In this document: piece by piece, positions 9,081-17,084 of the stretch
Position numbering within the stretch: the first letter of the stretch is position 1
How the letters are laid out: each line of letters begins with the position of its first letter
Assembly: GCA_029580855.1 (NCBI GenBank)
Contig: JAKPQH010000008.1
Location: 1-64,000, forward strand
Direction: 5' to 3'
DNA from: a bacterium
Lineage (GTDB): Bacteria > Methylomirabilota > Methylomirabilia > Methylomirabilales > 2-02-FULL-66-22
Length of the DNA stretch: 64,000 nt
Notes under the pieces: generated by a model
What the model saw: the letters and a program-made list of their open reading frames with translations, nothing else
What the model was told of the DNA's origin: nothing
The model's database searches: none
Translations under genes and position numbers: made by a program

Positions 9081-9372
9081 TATCCATCCTCCTCGTCGTC
9101 GTTTTGCCTTTAGACGTCCCATGTGGTTGGGTCCCCGACCCGATCTTGCCGAACCACCTCCTTTCAACGATCGCATGTGTGACAGTGTCAATTCCATCTG
9201 CGAAACATGGGAAGCAAGCCAACAATGTGTCAATCGCCGAGCCGACGGTGCGACGTTCCAATCATACAGCAGCGAGCGCCATATCTTGCTGCAGACGAAC
9301 GCTTGTGGCGACAATGAAGCCCTCATCGGCAACAGATGCGCAACGCACATATCAAGCGCAGCATCCGTTGAT
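9081..9372. promoter_or_regulatory. Upstream region of the binding-protein gene with palindrome
   Basis: No gene is seen. On the minus strand there are two TTGACA-like hexamers, and a perfect 11-nt palindrome TGACAGTGTCA lies at 9180-9190, with a TGTCA half-site repeated near 9228-9232. This is a plausible internal promoter and operator for the importer, possibly for the SorC-type regulator encoded upstream; no downstream -10 is convincing. Confidence 0.4.
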
Positions 9373-10404
9373 CTACAGCCGAATCACCGCTTTGAGAATA
9401 TCCGGACCTCGTTTCTCCGCGCGTGCGAAGCCCTCGACGACGTCGTCCAGCGCGAACTCGTGAGTGATCAGCGATTCCAGGTCCACTAATTTGAGTCGCG
9501 TCAGTTCGATGGCGCGCTCGAACGTATTCTTCATGCGACGTACGAAGCGGAGCGTCAATCCTTTCCGCATGGCGCGAATACCGGCAACGATTACTTCGTC
9601 CTTCTTCCAGTAACCGACAAGAACGGCGGTCCCGCCGGGCATGAGAGCGTCCAGGGCTTGCGTTGTCGCCGACTGACTTCCCGCCAAATCGAAGACCACA
9701 TCGACCCCTTCGCCCCCTGTGGCATCCCGAATGGCTTGCACCACGTCGTCCCGTTCTGGGTCAAAGGCCGCAATGGCGCCGTAGCGACACACCGCCTCGC
9801 GCCGATGCGCCAGCGGCTCGGATGCGTAAATGGCGGTGGCTCCTGCGAGTTGAGCAACGCGCGCGGTGAGAATCCCGATCGGTCCGCATCCGAAGATCGC
9901 AACACGGCACCCAAGGCGAAGGTGACCGAGATCAACAGCGTGGATGGCCACGCCTAGCGGCTCCGTGATGGCACCGACGGGAAAGGTCATTCCGGCCGGG
10001 AGAGGGAGGAGCAGGTGACTAGGGTGGACAATAAACTCCTGAAGCGCACCGGCCACGGGCGGACTGCCAAAGAAGCGCAGATTCTTGCAGAAGTTGGGGT
10101 TACCCTCCATACAGAACCGACATTTCCCACAATGGATGGCTGGATCGACCGCGACGGATGTTCCCTTTGGAGGACCTGCCGTTCCCGGCCCAAGCGCTTC
10201 GACCACCCCGGCCACTTCGTGCCCGAGGATATGACCGGAGGTGAACTGGAGATCGCCGATCCGGCCTTGCGTGTAGTATTGCAGATCGGACCCACAGATA
10301 CCCACCGCCTTGATGTGCACCAGGGCTTCGCCCGGTCCGGGTATCGGAACCGGCGCCTCCTCCAGCCGGAGCTCACCGGGGGACATGACCTTCACAATAC
10401 GCAT
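9373..10404 (-). CDS. Zinc-dependent sugar-alcohol dehydrogenase (MDR family)
   Basis: A 343-residue medium-chain dehydrogenase. Catalytic zinc site GICGSDLQYY and GHEVAG; complete structural zinc loop CGKCRFCMEGNPNFC; nucleotide-binding FGCGPIG. It resembles sorbitol, xylitol and threonine dehydrogenases. ATG at 10404 is preceded by AAGGAGACGCGT. It starts 43 bases after the SorC regulator stop, so the two are probably one transcript leading into the ABC importer. It likely oxidises the imported polyol or sugar; the specific substrate is inferred only from context. It is one of five paralogous dehydrogenases in this window. Confidence 0.88.
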   Translation of the reverse strand: MRIVKVMSPGELRLEEAPVPIPGPGEALVHIKAVGICGSDLQYYTQGRIGDLQFTSGHILGHEVAGVVEALGPGTAGPPKGTSVAVDPAIHCGKCRFCMEGNPNFCKNLRFFGSPPVAGALQEFIVHPSHLLLPLPAGMTFPVGAITEPLGVAIHAVDLGHLRLGCRVAIFGCGPIGILTARVAQLAGATAIYASEPLAHRREAVCRYGAIAAFDPERDDVVQAIRDATGGEGVDVVFDLAGSQSATTQALDALMPGGTAVLVGYWKKDEVIVAGIRAMRKGLTLRFVRRMKNTFERAIELTRLKLVDLESLITHEFALDDVVEGFARAEKRGPDILKAVIRL

Positions 10405-10447
10405 ACGCGTCTCCTTGTACTACGTGACCGTCTCCGCGCCAGATCTC

Positions 10448-11398
10448 TTAGGCCCCCGTATTCCGGGCGATCACTCTGTTCGCCAGCACCTCGTCGATCA
10501 CCAGGGTGTCCACGTACTTTCCCCGCAGCGCGCCGAGGACCGCGGTGTCTTTCCCGGGGCCATCGCTCACCACGGCGATGACGTGCGGGATCCGCGGGAG
10601 GTCCTCAAGCTCCAGCCCGATGATCTGCGAATTGATCGCCGCGAGGGCGCGTCCCCGCCCATCGAAGAACTTGGTGTTCATCTCGCCCGCCGCGCCGTGT
10701 TTTGCCAGACTCCGCATCACCGCCGCGGTCACGTGGCCGCGCTTGACGATTGTCGCTTCACTCGACACCGGGCCGATGCCCGTGAGGACGATATCCGCCT
10801 CGCGGAGGATGCGGAACACTTCCTGGATGTGCGCGCTCTGAAGTATGGTCCGTCGAATCGCGCGGCTCTTTTCCATCGCCGGCGCCGGAAGGGCGATCGC
10901 CCGGCCCCCGAGCCGATCCGCGATCGCCCGAAACGTCTCGCTGGCTTCGGTCGACAGACCCAGCTCGCCCACCATCTGCACCACGCGCAGCCGCTCCAGC
11001 CGCCGCGGCGGCAAGGCCCGCGCGACGGCACGCACCGTCGTGCCCCAAGCCACCCCCAGGGTCTCCGTCCCTTTGAGCACCTGGTTCAGGTACCGCGCCC
11101 CGGCCTCGCCCACGCGCGCCTTGGTGGCCTCGGGATCCCCGCGGACGCCGGGGACGACAATCGCGCGTTCGAGGCCAAAGACCTCTCGCAACCGCCGGCC
11201 CGTGGCTTCGGTCACGCCCAGCGGGTCGGTGATCGTGATGGTGACAATGCCGAGATCTCGCGCCGCCTGGATCATGCGCTGCACGCCGGGACGAGACCGC
11301 CTGAGCGAACGGGCGATCTGGTCTTGCGTGAGCCCCGATTCGAAGTACAGCCGGGCCACCTCGACCAGCCCGGGGATGTCCGGCGCTTTTCTGCGCAT
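10448..11398 (-). CDS. SorC/DeoR-type sugar-sensing transcriptional regulator
   Basis: A 316-residue SorC-family regulator. An N-terminal helix-turn-helix (SGLTQDQIARSLRRSRPGVQ) is followed by the large sugar-phosphate-binding domain, with GVAWGTTVRAVA and the late DGRGRALAAINSQIIGLELE segments typical of the family. Members bind phosphorylated sugars and control adjacent catabolic operons. ATG at 11398. It heads the minus-strand polyol locus and is divergent from mgtC-pfkB across about 370 bases, so it could control both. A GCTCA-N8-TGAGC inverted repeat near 11431-11448 is a candidate operator. Confidence 0.9.
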   Translation of the reverse strand: MRRKAPDIPGLVEVARLYFESGLTQDQIARSLRRSRPGVQRMIQAARDLGIVTITITDPLGVTEATGRRLREVFGLERAIVVPGVRGDPEATKARVGEAGARYLNQVLKGTETLGVAWGTTVRAVARALPPRRLERLRVVQMVGELGLSTEASETFRAIADRLGGRAIALPAPAMEKSRAIRRTILQSAHIQEVFRILREADIVLTGIGPVSSEATIVKRGHVTAAVMRSLAKHGAAGEMNTKFFDGRGRALAAINSQIIGLELEDLPRIPHVIAVVSDGPGKDTAVLGALRGKYVDTLVIDEVLANRVIARNTGA

Positions 11399-11764
11399 GC
11401 TCTATCCCGACGAGATCATCGTGGGCATTTGCTCAATTGAAAATGAGCGCATGATACAACTATCACGTCCGGATCCCGCGTCAAAGGGAATTCCTGCCTT
11501 TGTCGTCCTTGCCACTCGCTGCCGGCCCCGGCGCGGTCCATGGGCGCCGCGCACCCGAGAACGCGCGAGCGGACACGGGCGTCCTGGGGGCCGACGCTCG
11601 GGGCCGGATCTTTTCTTGTTTCCGGGACGGCAGGATGCGATCATACGCACGGGTCAATCGCCACACACCCGGGGGAGGTCCTGCGCCGCGCCGTGAAGCC
11701 GCGGGTGCATGCGCCAGATCGGGGTCTGCTGTCTGCGTTCGGTTTCGGTACGGGGGGTTGCCGT
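11399..11764. promoter_or_regulatory. Divergent promoter region between SorC regulator and mgtC-like gene
   Basis: About 370 bases with no supported gene; frames that read through have no recognisable content. An inverted repeat GCTCA (11431-11435) and TGAGC (11444-11448) separated by an AT-rich 8-nt spacer lies 33 bases upstream of the regulator start and may be its autoregulatory site. The AT-rich stretch 11428-11465 is the likeliest promoter. Confidence 0.4.
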
Positions 11765-12460
11765 ATGGGCGGATTAGCGTTTGCGGAAACGGATGCGCTG
11801 GTGATGCTGTTGCTGGCGATACTTCTCGGCGGCGCCATCGGTCTGGAGCGAGAGTCGCGCGGGCGGCCGGCGGGGCTTCGCACGCATATCCTCGTGTGCC
11901 TGGGGGCCACGATTATCATGATTGCCTCCACCCGCATGGGGGAGTTCACGCACGCACTTTCCCCGGCGTCGCGGGTTCAGGTGGACCCCGGACGCATCGC
12001 TGCAGGGATCGTCACCGGGATCGGGTTTCTGGGGGCGGGGGCGATCATTCGCATCGGCGATCTCGTCCGTGGTCTCACCACGGCGGGTTGCGTCTGGTTT
12101 GTCGCGGCCCTGGGCATCACCATCGGACAAGGCTTGTATACCCTGGCCATCGCGGCGACCGTCCTGGCGTTGACAGTCCTGCTGGCGTTAACCGAGGTCG
12201 AGCGGCGGATTCAGCCCCTTGTGTACCGCTCCATCGTGGTCACCGCGGGACTCCCCCAGGCGGAGGCGATCGAGGAGCGGTGCCGGTCGCTCCTGGCCGA
12301 GCGTCGGGTTCGTGTCGAAGACGTCCTCCATCGACTGTGCGTCGCCGAGGACAGGGCGGAGGTCACGTTCAAGGTCAGCGTTCGGCACCGCCTCCAGAGC
12401 GGCGAGGTCCTCCGTGCGGTCGCGGCGCTGGAGGGGGTGGTCGACGCCCGGTGGTTCTGA
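11765..12460 (+). CDS. MgtC/SapB family membrane protein
   Basis: A 231-residue protein. The first 140 or so residues form the MgtC membrane domain with the signature GLERESRGRPAGLRTHILV and several transmembrane segments; a soluble C-terminal domain with an ACT-like look follows. MgtC proteins modulate the F1Fo ATP synthase or Mg homeostasis in pathogens; many environmental copies have unknown roles. ATG at 11765 gives the standard N-terminus; the longer open frame upstream has no similarity. The stop overlaps the start of the PfkB kinase gene (TGATG). Confidence 0.85.
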   Translation: MGGLAFAETDALVMLLLAILLGGAIGLERESRGRPAGLRTHILVCLGATIIMIASTRMGEFTHALSPASRVQVDPGRIAAGIVTGIGFLGAGAIIRIGDLVRGLTTAGCVWFVAALGITIGQGLYTLAIAATVLALTVLLALTEVERRIQPLVYRSIVVTAGLPQAEAIEERCRSLLAERRVRVEDVLHRLCVAEDRAEVTFKVSVRHRLQSGEVLRAVAALEGVVDARWF

Positions 12461-13431
12461 TGTCCCGCGGGACCCCAGCGCTCGCGGGCCTCCGAACGCC
12501 CGAGGGCCCGGTGACCACCGTCACACCCAACCCCGCCCTGGACCGGACCCTTCTGGTGGACGAGCTTGCGTTCGGCGCCGTTTCCAGGATACGGGGCGCC
12601 CGGATGGACCCCGGCGGCAAAGGGATCAACGTCTCGCGCGTCCTTCGGCAATTTGGTTGCCCTACCACGGCGCTCGGCTTTGTCGGCGGGTCCGTCGGGC
12701 GCTCCCTTGTGGAGACCGTGGCCGCACTCGGTATCGAGTCGGATTTCATCGCCGTTCCCGGGGAGACCCGGACCAACCTCACCTTGACCGACGGCGAGCG
12801 CGAGATCAAGGTGAACGAGTCGGGACCCGCGGTCCCGCCCGGGGCGGTCGAGAGACTCATCGCGCGTGTCCGGCGGCGCGCCCGGAACAGCTCGGCCGTG
12901 GTTCTGTCGGGGAGCCTGCCACCGGGGGTGCCTGTGGACCTCTATGCGGAGCTGATCCGCATCATTCGAGACGAAGGCTCGAAACCCGTGCTGGACGCCG
13001 ACGGCCCGGCGCTGGCGCACGGGGCAGCCGCGGGCCCGTACCTGATCAAGCCGAACCGTCGAGAGGCCGAGACCCTCCTGCGTATCGCTCTGGACGCCGA
13101 CGAGGCGGTCCGCGAGGCGGTGTACCGCTTGTCCGCGTACGGGATTCCCGTCGTTGCGCTTTCCCTCGGGGCTCGCGGGGCGGTCTGCGCCTGTGACGGC
13201 GCGGTGTGGCGGGCAGAGGCGCCCCCGAGTTCCGTCCGGAGTACCGTCGGATCGGGGGATGCCTTCCTCGCCTGCTTGCTGCTTGCCCTGCCGGGTGGTG
13301 CCGACGTCCCCACCGCGCTGGCGGTGGGGACCGCAGCCGGCTCGGCGTCCGTGACGCTGCCGGGTGGCCGCTTGTGCGCCCCCGCGAGCCTCGAGCAGAT
13401 GCTCCCCCACGTGAACGTACGGCCCCTCTGA
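12460..13431 (+). CDS. PfkB-family hexose-phosphate kinase (1-phosphofructokinase-like)
   Basis: A 323-residue PfkB-family kinase resembling 1-phosphofructokinase or tagatose-6-phosphate kinase. TVTPNPALDRT near the N-terminus and DPGGKGINVSRVL (sugar-binding GGKG) are family signatures; the C-terminal STVGSGDAFLA carries the catalytic aspartate and anion hole. It would phosphorylate a ketose phosphate to the bisphosphate using ATP. ATG at 12460 overlaps the mgtC-like stop by one base, indicating coupling. With the dehydrogenase downstream and the polyol importer divergently encoded, it is a plausible entry point of the resulting sugar phosphate into glycolysis. Confidence 0.88.
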   Translation: MSRGTPALAGLRTPEGPVTTVTPNPALDRTLLVDELAFGAVSRIRGARMDPGGKGINVSRVLRQFGCPTTALGFVGGSVGRSLVETVAALGIESDFIAVPGETRTNLTLTDGEREIKVNESGPAVPPGAVERLIARVRRRARNSSAVVLSGSLPPGVPVDLYAELIRIIRDEGSKPVLDADGPALAHGAAAGPYLIKPNRREAETLLRIALDADEAVREAVYRLSAYGIPVVALSLGARGAVCACDGAVWRAEAPPSSVRSTVGSGDAFLACLLLALPGGADVPTALAVGTAAGSASVTLPGGRLCAPASLEQMLPHVNVRPL

Positions 13432-13542
13432 TCGGCGCGTCGGTTCGACGTTGCAGAGAGGGGGCCGTGGTGGGCCGACGGCTGCGGGCGTCGTGCGTGG
13501 ACGCGGGGGCGCTCCGACGCTTGCCGAACCGGAGCCCGAGGA

Positions 13543-14670
13543 ATGACGACGATGCCGGAACCGGGACCGCCGCCAACGATGCGGGCCGCACTGCTCGTCG
13601 CACCGGAACGACTCGAAATACAGAACGCGCCGCGGCCATCCTGCCCTCAAGGCGGGCTGCTGCTTCGAGTGCTGGCGTGCGCCATCTGCGGTTCGGACAG
13701 CCGGCTGTTCCTCGGGCGCAAGCGGATCCATGGAAGGCAAACGATCGACGGGCGCCCGCTTCCCGGACCGATCCTTGGACACGAGATCGCCGGCCGGATC
13801 GTCGAAGCGGGCACCGGTGTCACGCAGTTTCGGCCTGGCGAGCACGTTGTCGTGGCGCCCGGGATCAGCTGCGGGGCGTGCGACCTCTGCCGCACCGGGC
13901 ACGTGCAGATCTGTCGCAACTACGAAGCGCTGGGGTACCGCTTCCCAGGCGGCTTTGCCCAGTACTTGGCCGTGCCGGCGCCGCTGGTCGCCGACGGCAG
14001 TGTGAATCGCATCCCGCCCGGGACGCCGCCGTGGACAGCTTGCCTGGCCGAGCCCCTCGCGTGCGCCCTGAATGCCCAGGCGGCCATGCACGTCCAGCGC
14101 GGCGATACCGTCCTCATCGCCGGGGCCGGGCCCATGGGCTCCCTCCATCTTCTCCTAGCCCGCCGGCGTGGCGCCTCATACATCGCAATTTCCGAGCCGG
14201 ACCCGACGCGTCGTCTCACCGCGAAGGATCTTGGCGCCGATCTGGTTGTAGATCCGGCCTCGCCGACTTGGGCGAGCGACTTACGGGCCGGCGCCGGGGG
14301 GCGCGGGTTCAGCGCCGCGATCTTCGCGGTCTCCAGTATCGCCCCCGTGCGCCAGCTCTTCTCCCACATCGAAGACGGAACCTACAGCCTTCTGACGCCG
14401 GGCGTCCGGGTGAACTTCTTCGCCGGACTGGATCCCGGGGACACCGTCCTGCCGCTCGATGTCCGCGCCTTGCATTATCAGGCCATCAGCACGTTCGGGT
14501 CGGTCAACTCCACCCCGCGGCAGAATGCCGACGCCCTCCACCTGATCGCCACCCGGGCCGTCGACGCGTCCCGGCTGGTTACCGCTCGCCTGCCGCTTGC
14601 CAGGATCGGCGAGGCCATGAGACTCGCGACCTCGCCCGCCCACTTGAAGGTCGTGATCGAGCCGGAATGA
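13543..14670 (+). CDS. Zinc-dependent alcohol dehydrogenase (MDR family)
   Basis: A 375-residue medium-chain dehydrogenase: AICGSDSRLF and GHEIAG for catalytic zinc, CGACDLCRTGHVQIC for structural zinc, and AGAGPMG for the nucleotide. Start codons at 13543, 13552 and 13579 are all possible; 13543 has GAGGA immediately upstream but very close, while the conserved part begins at the third (MRAALLV). It follows the PfkB kinase by about 110 bases on the same strand, so a sugar or polyol phosphate substrate is plausible. Confidence 0.85.
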   Translation: MTTMPEPGPPPTMRAALLVAPERLEIQNAPRPSCPQGGLLLRVLACAICGSDSRLFLGRKRIHGRQTIDGRPLPGPILGHEIAGRIVEAGTGVTQFRPGEHVVVAPGISCGACDLCRTGHVQICRNYEALGYRFPGGFAQYLAVPAPLVADGSVNRIPPGTPPWTACLAEPLACALNAQAAMHVQRGDTVLIAGAGPMGSLHLLLARRRGASYIAISEPDPTRRLTAKDLGADLVVDPASPTWASDLRAGAGGRGFSAAIFAVSSIAPVRQLFSHIEDGTYSLLTPGVRVNFFAGLDPGDTVLPLDVRALHYQAISTFGSVNSTPRQNADALHLIATRAVDASRLVTARLPLARIGEAMRLATSPAHLKVVIEPE

Positions 14671-14735
14671 AAGATCGGGTGGGCAGGCGGACCTGCTGGG
14701 CTGTCGCGGCGCAGGTGACCTGGTGCCGGGATGTA

Positions 14736-15653
14736 TTATTGGTACCCGTGCAGGCGCATCGGCCAGAGCTGCGAGAGCAGCATGCCGCAGAGCATGAGGA
14801 GGCAGCCCACGATCGCGCGAGGACTCAGCGTCTCACCGAGGAGGAGCCAGCCACCCACAGCGGCGAAAACGCCCTCCAAGCTCAGGAGGATGGCGGTGTG
14901 GGCCGGCTTGGCCCGCTGCTGCGCCACGACCTGCAGCGTGTAGGCCACGCCGACGGCGAGACCGCCCCCATAGAGAAGCGGGATTGCCGCCGCCCAATAG
15001 CCACGCGCCGTGTTGGGCTCAACGGCGACAGACGTCAACAGGCTGAGCGCCGCGCAGGCGGCGAATTGCAGGAAGGCGAGCTTCAGCGGGTCCTGACGAG
15101 GCGAGAGCCAGCCGATGAGGTGTACATGGATAGCCCAGAAGAACGCGCTGACGAGCACTAGCAGATCGCCCGCCGAGATGGCGAACGACCCGACGACGCT
15201 CAGGAGGTACAGCCCGACGCCCGCCAGTCCGGCGCCGGCCCACGTTCCGGCGTGCGTCCGGTGGCCCAGCGAGATGCCGATGATCGGAACGAGGACCACG
15301 TAGAGTCCCGTGATGAAGCCGGCGTTGCCGGCGGTGGTGTAGACCAGGGCGACCTGCTGGAAGGAAGCCCCGCAGAAGAGGATCAGGCCCGCCAGCAGAC
15401 CGCCGCCGAGACGCGGCAGGGACAGCAACGCCGGCTCTCTGCGGAATACGCGGCCAGCACGCAGGCCGTTTCTGCACAGAAAGGGCAGGAGCACCAGGCA
15501 GCCGAGGGCAAATCGCACACCGTTGAAGCCGAACGGGCCGACGTGCTCCATACCCACGCGCTGGGCCACGAACGCAAAGCCCCAGATGAGCGCGGTGAGG
15601 AGCAGCAGGCTGTCGGTTTTCAGGGTCCGGCCGCTCGTGCTCTTCCGTACCAC
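14736..15653 (-). CDS. EamA/DMT-family transporter
   Basis: A protein of about 305 residues with ten predicted transmembrane segments in two EamA repeats; TALIWGFAFVAQRVGMEHVGP is the characteristic first segment and LLLGETLSPRAIVG lies in the second repeat. Family members export amino acids, sugars or other metabolites. No ATG fits; a GTG at 15653 places the first helix normally, while a TTG at 15734 would add 27 polar residues. It is flanked by unrelated metabolic genes, so no substrate is suggested. Convergent with the dehydrogenase ending at 14670. Confidence 0.85.
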   Translation of the reverse strand: MVRKSTSGRTLKTDSLLLLTALIWGFAFVAQRVGMEHVGPFGFNGVRFALGCLVLLPFLCRNGLRAGRVFRREPALLSLPRLGGGLLAGLILFCGASFQQVALVYTTAGNAGFITGLYVVLVPIIGISLGHRTHAGTWAGAGLAGVGLYLLSVVGSFAISAGDLLVLVSAFFWAIHVHLIGWLSPRQDPLKLAFLQFAACAALSLLTSVAVEPNTARGYWAAAIPLLYGGGLAVGVAYTLQVVAQQRAKPAHTAILLSLEGVFAAVGGWLLLGETLSPRAIVGCLLMLCGMLLSQLWPMRLHGYQ

Positions 15654-15739
15654 CAAAGGATCGCTCGCTGCGCCCGAGTGCCGGTCGGGCCCCGGGGTAC
15701 GAGCCTCGACAGCATGGAACCCGCCTCTTGACAAACCCG

Positions 15740-15776
15740 GAACGGCCGCCCTCGGGGATGATCCTCGAGGCCGTTC
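15740..15776 (-). terminator. Stem-loop after the dehydrogenase gene
   Basis: GAACGGCC (15740-15747) and its complement (15769-15776) enclose a second small hairpin. It lies about 50 bases beyond the stop of the minus-strand dehydrogenase and before the EamA gene, followed by a short T-containing stretch (GGGTTTGTC) on the minus strand. Probable terminator. Confidence 0.5.
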
Positions 15777-15824
15777 CGTTGGAGGCTTTGCGCCCGGAAT
15801 CGGCGTAATCCCTGCATCAACCGC

Positions 15825-16784
15825 TCAGTTTCTCACGACCACCTTGATCGCCGCCGGGTCCTCGGCCGCCGCCTCGAAGGCCGCGGCCACCTTTTCCAGC
15901 GGAAACTCATGCGTGATGAGGGGCCGGACGTCCACCAGCCCCTGCACAACGGGCCGGAGAACCCACGGGGTCCAGATGACGCGCTCCTGCTCGGTGTGAT
16001 GGACAAGGCCGGTGGTCCGGATCTGCAGACCGTCGTCGTGCCAGCGGCTGATGTTCAGCGTGACGGGCTGCGTGATCCAGCTATACAGGGTCAGGATGCC
16101 GTTGTGCTTGAGCATGGCCGTCGCCTGGTTCATGCTGGCCCCGGTGCCCGCCGCCTCGACCACCACGTCCGCTCCGCGGCCGCCGGTCAGATCCAGCACG
16201 GCCTTCACGGGGTCTACGGTCTTGGCGTTGATCTGCACGTCGCTCCCCAGGCGCCGCGCGATGTCCAGCTTGTGCTCGGCCACGTCCACGGCCACGACTT
16301 TGTAGGCGCCCATGCGCTTGACCGCCTGGGCGATGATGCTCCCCGCGAACCCCATGCCGTACACGACCACCACGTCGCCCAGTTGCGCGCCGCAGGTCAG
16401 GGCCGAGTACATCGCGCACGCGATGGGCTCTCCCAGCGCCGCCAGATCCATGTCGAGGCCGTCCGGAACCGGCTGCAGCCCCGAGACCGGCACAACGTAA
16501 TAGTCGGCGAGGGTATTGCACCAGTTGAACACCATCACCTTGTCGCCCGGCCGGTATTCCCGGACCCTGGACCCCGCCTCGACCACCGTGCCGCCGCTCT
16601 CGTGGCCGATCCAGAGGGGCAACGTGATCTTTTCGGGAATGTCGCCGCGGTACATGGCCTTGTCCGAGCCGCAGATGCCCGAAAGGTGTCCCTTGACCAG
16701 CACCTCGTCCGGCCCCACAGTCAACTCCCGCTCGGCAACCACGATCTGTCCCGGGGCTTTCAATCGCGTGGCCCGCGTCTTCAT
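15825..16784 (-). CDS. Alcohol dehydrogenase-like MDR protein lacking the structural zinc loop
   Basis: A 319-residue medium-chain dehydrogenase. The catalytic zinc region is present (GICGSDKAMYRG, GHESGG), but the four-cysteine structural zinc loop seen in the other paralogues here is missing: the segment after GDKVMVFNWC passes directly to the substrate domain. The Rossmann motif is YGMGFAG. It should be an NAD(P)-dependent dehydrogenase of the bchC or threonine-dehydrogenase-like side of the family. ATG at 16784 has CGGGAGAG upstream. Single gene between two stem-loops. Confidence 0.82.
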   Translation of the reverse strand: MKTRATRLKAPGQIVVAERELTVGPDEVLVKGHLSGICGSDKAMYRGDIPEKITLPLWIGHESGGTVVEAGSRVREYRPGDKVMVFNWCNTLADYYVVPVSGLQPVPDGLDMDLAALGEPIACAMYSALTCGAQLGDVVVVYGMGFAGSIIAQAVKRMGAYKVVAVDVAEHKLDIARRLGSDVQINAKTVDPVKAVLDLTGGRGADVVVEAAGTGASMNQATAMLKHNGILTLYSWITQPVTLNISRWHDDGLQIRTTGLVHHTEQERVIWTPWVLRPVVQGLVDVRPLITHEFPLEKVAAAFEAAAEDPAAIKVVVRN

Positions 16785-16997
16785 AGGTCTCTCCCGAAGT
16801 GGCGCGATACGCCGGCTACGTCGTCTTTCCCGTTCGCGCGATTTCGAGTCGTTTTCCAGACTCCCGGTGCACTTGGCGGGCCGGCAGGCCGCCCACGCCC
16901 GCCGGGACAACCCGCGAACCATAACTCGATCGGGCGGCGCCCAACGGATCGGCACCTCCGGCGGAGAGGGGCTCTCCGGGCGAATCCGCCGGCTCGA

Positions 16998-17045
16998 ATA
17001 ACAACGCGCTCCGCTCTGGAGTGTCCGAGCGGAGCGCGTTGTTAT
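16998..17045 (-). terminator. Very long stem-loop downstream of the TRAP operon
   Basis: A perfect 19-bp inverted repeat (16998-17016 with 17027-17045) with a 10-nt loop lies 40 bases beyond the stop of the TRAP large permease. The base of the stem is AT (ATAACAA and complement). It would act as a terminator for the TRAP operon or as a 3' stabilising structure. Confidence 0.7.
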
Positions 17046-17084
17046 CTCCAACTCACAAGGCAATCCTCAACATCGGTCCTGTCC

